From NCBI GenBank assembly GCA_905221605.1, contig CAJNDS010002301.1, forward strand, positions 595,692-643,191: DNA of 47,500 nucleotides, in the 5' to 3' direction. This DNA comes from Symbiodinium natans. Its lineage: Eukaryota; Sar; Dinophyceae; Suessiales; Symbiodiniaceae. Shown piece by piece: positions 45,501-47,500 of this stretch. Numbering within the stretch: the stretch's first letter is position 1; each line of letters starts with the position of its first letter. The position numbers and the translations under genes are program-made. The notes below the pieces were generated by a model, which was not told the DNA's origin, did not search any database, and saw only the letters and a list, made by a program, of their open reading frames with translations.

Positions 45501-47437
45501 AAGCAAAAACCAGTGGTCAAGTTGAAACCCTCAATAGTGGGTTTAGGGCTTAAGGGGCAAGATTGCCTTAAGGGCTGCTAGGGCCAGGGCTTTAAAGGGT
45601 TTTGGTGTATTCCTGACATGAATCCCTAAACCCTAAACCCTAAACCCTAAACCCTAAACCCTAAACCCTAAACCCTAAACCCTAAACCCTAAACCCTAAA
45701 CCCTAGGCAGCTCGCAATGTGCTGCCGTGGGACAGCGGAGTAGACTGGCAAACTCTGGGCGGCAGCCGCTGGAGGTTGCGGAAGCGCCTGGGCCAAGAAG
45801 CATCCCGCAGGTAGGTTAGGGTTTAGGGTTTAGGGTTTAGGGTTTGGGGTTTAGGGTTTAGGGTTTAGGGTTTCGGGTTTAGGGTTTACTGGGCAGTCCT
45901 CCCAAATTTCAATCCTATACCCCATGAGAACCCAAGACTTCGGGGGCGGGGGGGGGGGGGGGGGGGGTTTTGGTTTAGGGTTTAGGGTTCAGGGCTTAGG
46001 GTTTAGGGTTTCGGACTGCAGGTGTTGGGATAAGGCACCCAGACCCTAGGCCAGACCCTAGACCCAATGGCCCAAGCCTTCGCACCTAGCCCAGGAAACA
46101 CCAACCCCCAAAACCCCCTAAACCTGAACCCCCAAATCCTTAACCCTCCAAAACCACAGAACCCTCTAATTCCCTGCCCCCCCGCCCCTCGCCCCCCCTC
46201 CCCCCTAATACCCGCTAAACCCTAAACCCTAAACCCAAAACCCAAACCCTAAACCCTAAACCCTAAACCCTGAACCCTAAACCCTAAACCCTAAACCCTA
46301 AACCCTAAACCCTAAACCCTAAACCCTAAACCCTACCCTAAACCCAAAACCCCAAGACCCCTTCGTGGCCTGGACGAGAGCCGGTGGCCGCGTCTTCTTC
46401 ACGCTCGGGAAGGGGCGGAGACGCAATTCCAAGTCTCGGTCGGGGCTGTTTGAAGTTTAGGGTTTAGGGTTTAGGGTTCAGGGTTTGTGAATTAAGGTTG
46501 GTTGGGGTTGGTTTGGCATTTTGGCTTAGGGTTTTAGAGCTCTGTGGGGCTTAGGGTATTTGGGAAATGATGTAGGGCTTCGGGTTCAGGATGTGTAGGG
46601 CTGAGTCAGGAACTCAGGTTCCTTGAAAGGTTTGCAAAGCCGCAGGATTATAAGGGTTTGCCTTAGGTGGGGTTCTGGGTATGGAAACAGCTTAAGGTTC
46701 AGGATTTATTCAGAGCCTGGGGGTTTAGAGCCTTGAGGTATATCTTTGGGTTGCTAGCTTCAGCGAATTACGTTGCTCGGTCCTGAAGTCGGTTCGAGGT
46801 GAAAAGGTACTTGGCTGATGCTCATCATGCTGGCCCTGAAGTTAGGCTGACATCGAAGGGCCTCCGGCTGATTTTCAGCGAAAAGGCGAGCGGCTGGGTT
46901 GTTGGGCTGATGCTCATGATGCTGGCCTTCTGGCTGGGTTGTAAGTGAAACAGCGACCGGCTGATGCTCATGATGCTTCCGAGGTGAGACGGCCGCGGCT
47001 GATGCAGTCTGATATGATGCTGGCGCTGGATTTCGGGTGGATACATCGAAGAGCTTCATGCTTGCTGATGGACTCCTTAGTTCTACAAGTGTCCTACAGC
47101 CTCCATAAAGAGCAAGTACCTCTCAACCCTACTTGAAGGTTCATGGACCCCTAGACCCCCAAACTCTCCATCCCCCGTCGAGGGCCCAATGCAGCGAAGC
47201 GTCTCGGCGATATCTGCGTGGGCCTAAGGAATTGGTGTGCACCCGTGAACTCGCTGGAACAAAGTGGGTTTAGGGTTTATAGCGTTTAGGGGGGCTAACG
47301 CGGCTAATTTCTTGAGGGAGCAGGGTTTTGGGGTTTCTATAGGGTGTATAGTAGGAGGGTCGGGTGTTCATGATGTCCCCCAGCAGTACACGCAAGATAT
47401 GCCATCCCGGCGTGTGGTTCGCCAGCCGCTAGCCGCC
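33364..47437 (-). CDS. Gene E: unrecognised 16-exon gene, 5' end outside the window
   Basis: Exons: 47412-47437, 47173-47223, 46351-46369, 45714-45787, 45446-45493, 44886-44948, 43256-43347, 42771-42798, 41465-41497, 40997-41053, 40397-40482, 40175-40226, 38587-38636, 36146-36176, 34816-34850, 33364-33514. Together 896 nt, 297 codons plus TAG. All acceptors are AG|G, and the phases agree. The firmest run is DPEENSALRASRLRIRELG, GVGFRALVRCVPDVAAFITK, KKLLAATLHEPSTSTVD, VGGGHPSLSLFESNLE, HLRAASQRFE, VDSTLKTKLAEL, LEELLSQQLV. Just before the stop it has an aromatic, membrane-like segment, LGLVVDFWFFDLLYRSWFVE. No family was recognised. Introns reach 2.4 kb; the last holds T2. Small exons may be missing, notably at 43.4-44.8 kb. 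Confidence 0.5.
33692..34583. mobile_element. Transposon T2: 892 bp with terminal inverted repeats and TA target site
   Basis: CAATGTGGGGCCCT at the left end is repeated inverted at the right end, each flanked by TA. AGTTA(TAA) follows inside both ends, and GTTATAA-type motifs recur in the first 150 bases. The middle has repeated CCACAAGGGGACCACAAG units (about 34127-34255). No transposase is seen. It sits in the last intron of gene E. T1 and T2 share the TA target and the TTATAA subterminal blocks but have different tips. Confidence 0.75.
34640..35000. repeat. Opposed telomere-like arrays around exon 34816-34850
   Basis: CCCTAAA copies (about 34645-34770, eleven or more perfect) lie to the left of the exon and TTTAGGG copies (about 34895-34985, with GTTGAGGG variants) to its right. 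In the sense of gene E, the G-rich strand follows the donor and the C-rich strand precedes the acceptor. Confidence 0.85.
35336..35503. repeat. C-run array: runs of 7-18 C separated by single A
   Basis: About 168 bases made only of C and A, with an A every 8-19 bases. The opposite strand is a long G-run tract with strong quadruplex potential. It lies in the large gene E intron between 34850 and 36146. Length may be unreliable, since such runs are hard to sequence. Confidence 0.85.
35558..35706. repeat. Degenerate 30-35 base tandem repeat
   Basis: Four or five copies of a unit like TATGAATTTAAAAGGGAT, often followed by CC or GAG, at about 35575, 35600, 35625, 35650 and 35680. From here to about 36080 the sequence keeps GGGATCC/GGGCCC words and CCGGGCC motifs, without coding signals. 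Confidence 0.55.
38892..38970. repeat. Perfect TTTAGGG array
   Basis: About eleven copies in the gene E intron between 38636 and 40175. The rest of that intron holds unique sequence (38990-39560, an open frame of 117 codons on the plus strand without recognised motif) and C-rich tracts from 39600 to 39845. Confidence 0.85.
39905..40130. repeat. Variant array (TTTAGGGTA / GGGTATTT)
   Basis: About twenty units with an extra TA after the GGG (GGGTATTTA, GGGTATTTG). It ends about 45 bases below the donor of exon 40175-40226, in a region where G-rich strand lies left of the exon, so it is an exception to the usual arrangement. Confidence 0.8.
40500..40520. repeat. Run of 21 G next to an exon
   Basis: An uninterrupted G run just above the acceptor of gene E exon 40397-40482, reading as C in the intron. 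Similar runs of 12-20 G or C occur at about 1750, 15131, 19031, 20083, 24178, 25767, 36945, 37668, 45948 and 47443. Confidence 0.9.
42412..42520. repeat. C-rich low-complexity tract
   Basis: CCCCCCACCCCC and CCCAACCCCCCCAC units over about 100 bases, similar to but less regular than the tract at 35336. It lies in the gene E intron between 41497 and 42771; the rest of that intron (41510-42410) shows unique sequence, including a small hairpin ACCAGCCA...TTGGCTGGT at about 42081. Confidence 0.8.
43256..43347 (-). CDS. Gene E exon bounded by telomere-like repeats on both sides
   Basis: The acceptor is CCAATTTAAAG|G and the GT donor is itself the start of a TTTAGGG unit (CTTGAG|GTTTAGGG). It is open for 30 codons: EALRGGDFLPRDSVLAAAQV, then TDWQRAYHHL. 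The W-QRA segment faintly recalls dinoflagellate PPR-like repeats, but one unit is too little to call it. It joins the next exon (PGDVSMYSE) in phase 2. Confidence 0.5.
43360..43450. repeat. GGGGCTTA array grading into TTTAGGG
   Basis: Six tandem copies of an eight-base unit GGCTTAGG, followed by about five perfect TTTAGGG copies. It begins 13 bases above the acceptor of gene E exon 43256-43347. Confidence 0.9.
43813..43912. repeat. CCCCAAA array grading into CCCTAAA
   Basis: About ten tandem CCCCAAA copies followed by three CCCTAAA copies. A single C-for-T change has spread through neighbouring units, a sign of local expansion or conversion. Confidence 0.9.
45620..45710. repeat. Perfect CCCTAAA array
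   Basis: About twelve perfect copies ending a few bases below gene E exon 45714-45787; its partner TTTAGGG array lies at about 45815-45890 on the other side of the exon. Confidence 0.9.
46205..46345. repeat. CCCTAAA array beside a 19-nt exon
   Basis: About eighteen copies, with a few variants near 46240 and 46335, ending a few bases below the proposed exon 46351-46369; a shorter TTTAGGG block lies on the other side at 46455-46485. Confidence 0.9.
46812..47015. repeat. Degenerate minisatellite with GGCTGATGCTCAT core
   Basis: GGCTGATGCTCATCATGCTGG, or a close copy with CATGAT, recurs at about 46813, 46904 and 46959, with partial copies (CGGCTGAT) in between. Frames on both strands read through it (for example repeated HHEHQP on the minus strand), which I take as repeat products. 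Confidence 0.6.
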
Positions 47438-47500
47438 CTTCACCCCCCCCCCCCCCCCGCAAAAGTCTCATCCAACAAGCCCCCGTTAAACCCTGAAACC

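Noticed and set aside
45712-45816. Plus-strand exon NVLPWDSGVDWQTLGG with AG|G and CAG|GTAGGT signals
   Set aside because: Good signals, but it conflicts with the minus-strand chain of gene E, which fits neighbours in phase; no plus-strand neighbours join it.
46358-46456. Plus-strand frame DPFVAWTRAGGRVFFTLGKG
   Set aside because: No AG|G acceptor and no partner exon in phase on the plus strand.

Overview
The window looks like nuclear DNA of a dinoflagellate, probably Symbiodiniaceae-like. It is GC-rich and crowded with TTTAGGG/CCCTAAA telomere-like repeats. Its coding pieces are 11-184 nt exons joined by GT, GC and GA donors to AG|G acceptors. It carries GTGTCGGCCC-type repeats, and it holds a protein with a dinoflagellate-style bipartite plastid leader. 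No rRNA, tRNA, CRISPR array or bacterial gene was seen.

Every coding exon I trust lies on the minus strand, as in a unidirectional gene cluster. From high to low coordinates: (1) gene E, 33364-47437, running off the right edge, a new protein of at least 297 residues in 16 exons, with transposon T2 in its last intron; (2) a 197-residue intronless plastid-lumen protein gene, 31427-32020; (3) gene F, about 28242-31396, a small tentative protein with transposon T1 in one intron; (4) gene A, 16640-28076, the best-supported gene: 21 exons that join in frame into a 418-residue protein with an N-terminal ubiquitin-like domain and about ten ankyrin repeats; (5) loose exons at 14310-15943, perhaps the 3' end of gene A or a small gene; (6) gene C, 5668-11810, with loose candidate exons just upstream; (7) gene D, about 4021 to beyond the left edge. 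The 1.6 kb between genes D and C (4022-5667) is almost the only stretch without telomere-like repeats.

The most striking structure is in the introns. Seen from the mRNA, introns tend to open with the G-rich telomere-like repeat (TTTAGGG) soon after the donor and to close with the C-rich one (CCCTAAA) shortly before the AG acceptor. The two ends of one intron are therefore complementary and could pair, bringing together donors that are mostly GC or GA. On the given strand, exons sit between CCCTAAA on the left and TTTAGGG on the right.

Exons were assembled by hand from reading-frame phase, the AG|G rule and, for gene A, known ankyrin and ubiquitin-like patterns. Gene A is close to self-proving. 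Genes C, D, E and F are tentative because their families were not recognised and several islands are open in more than one frame.
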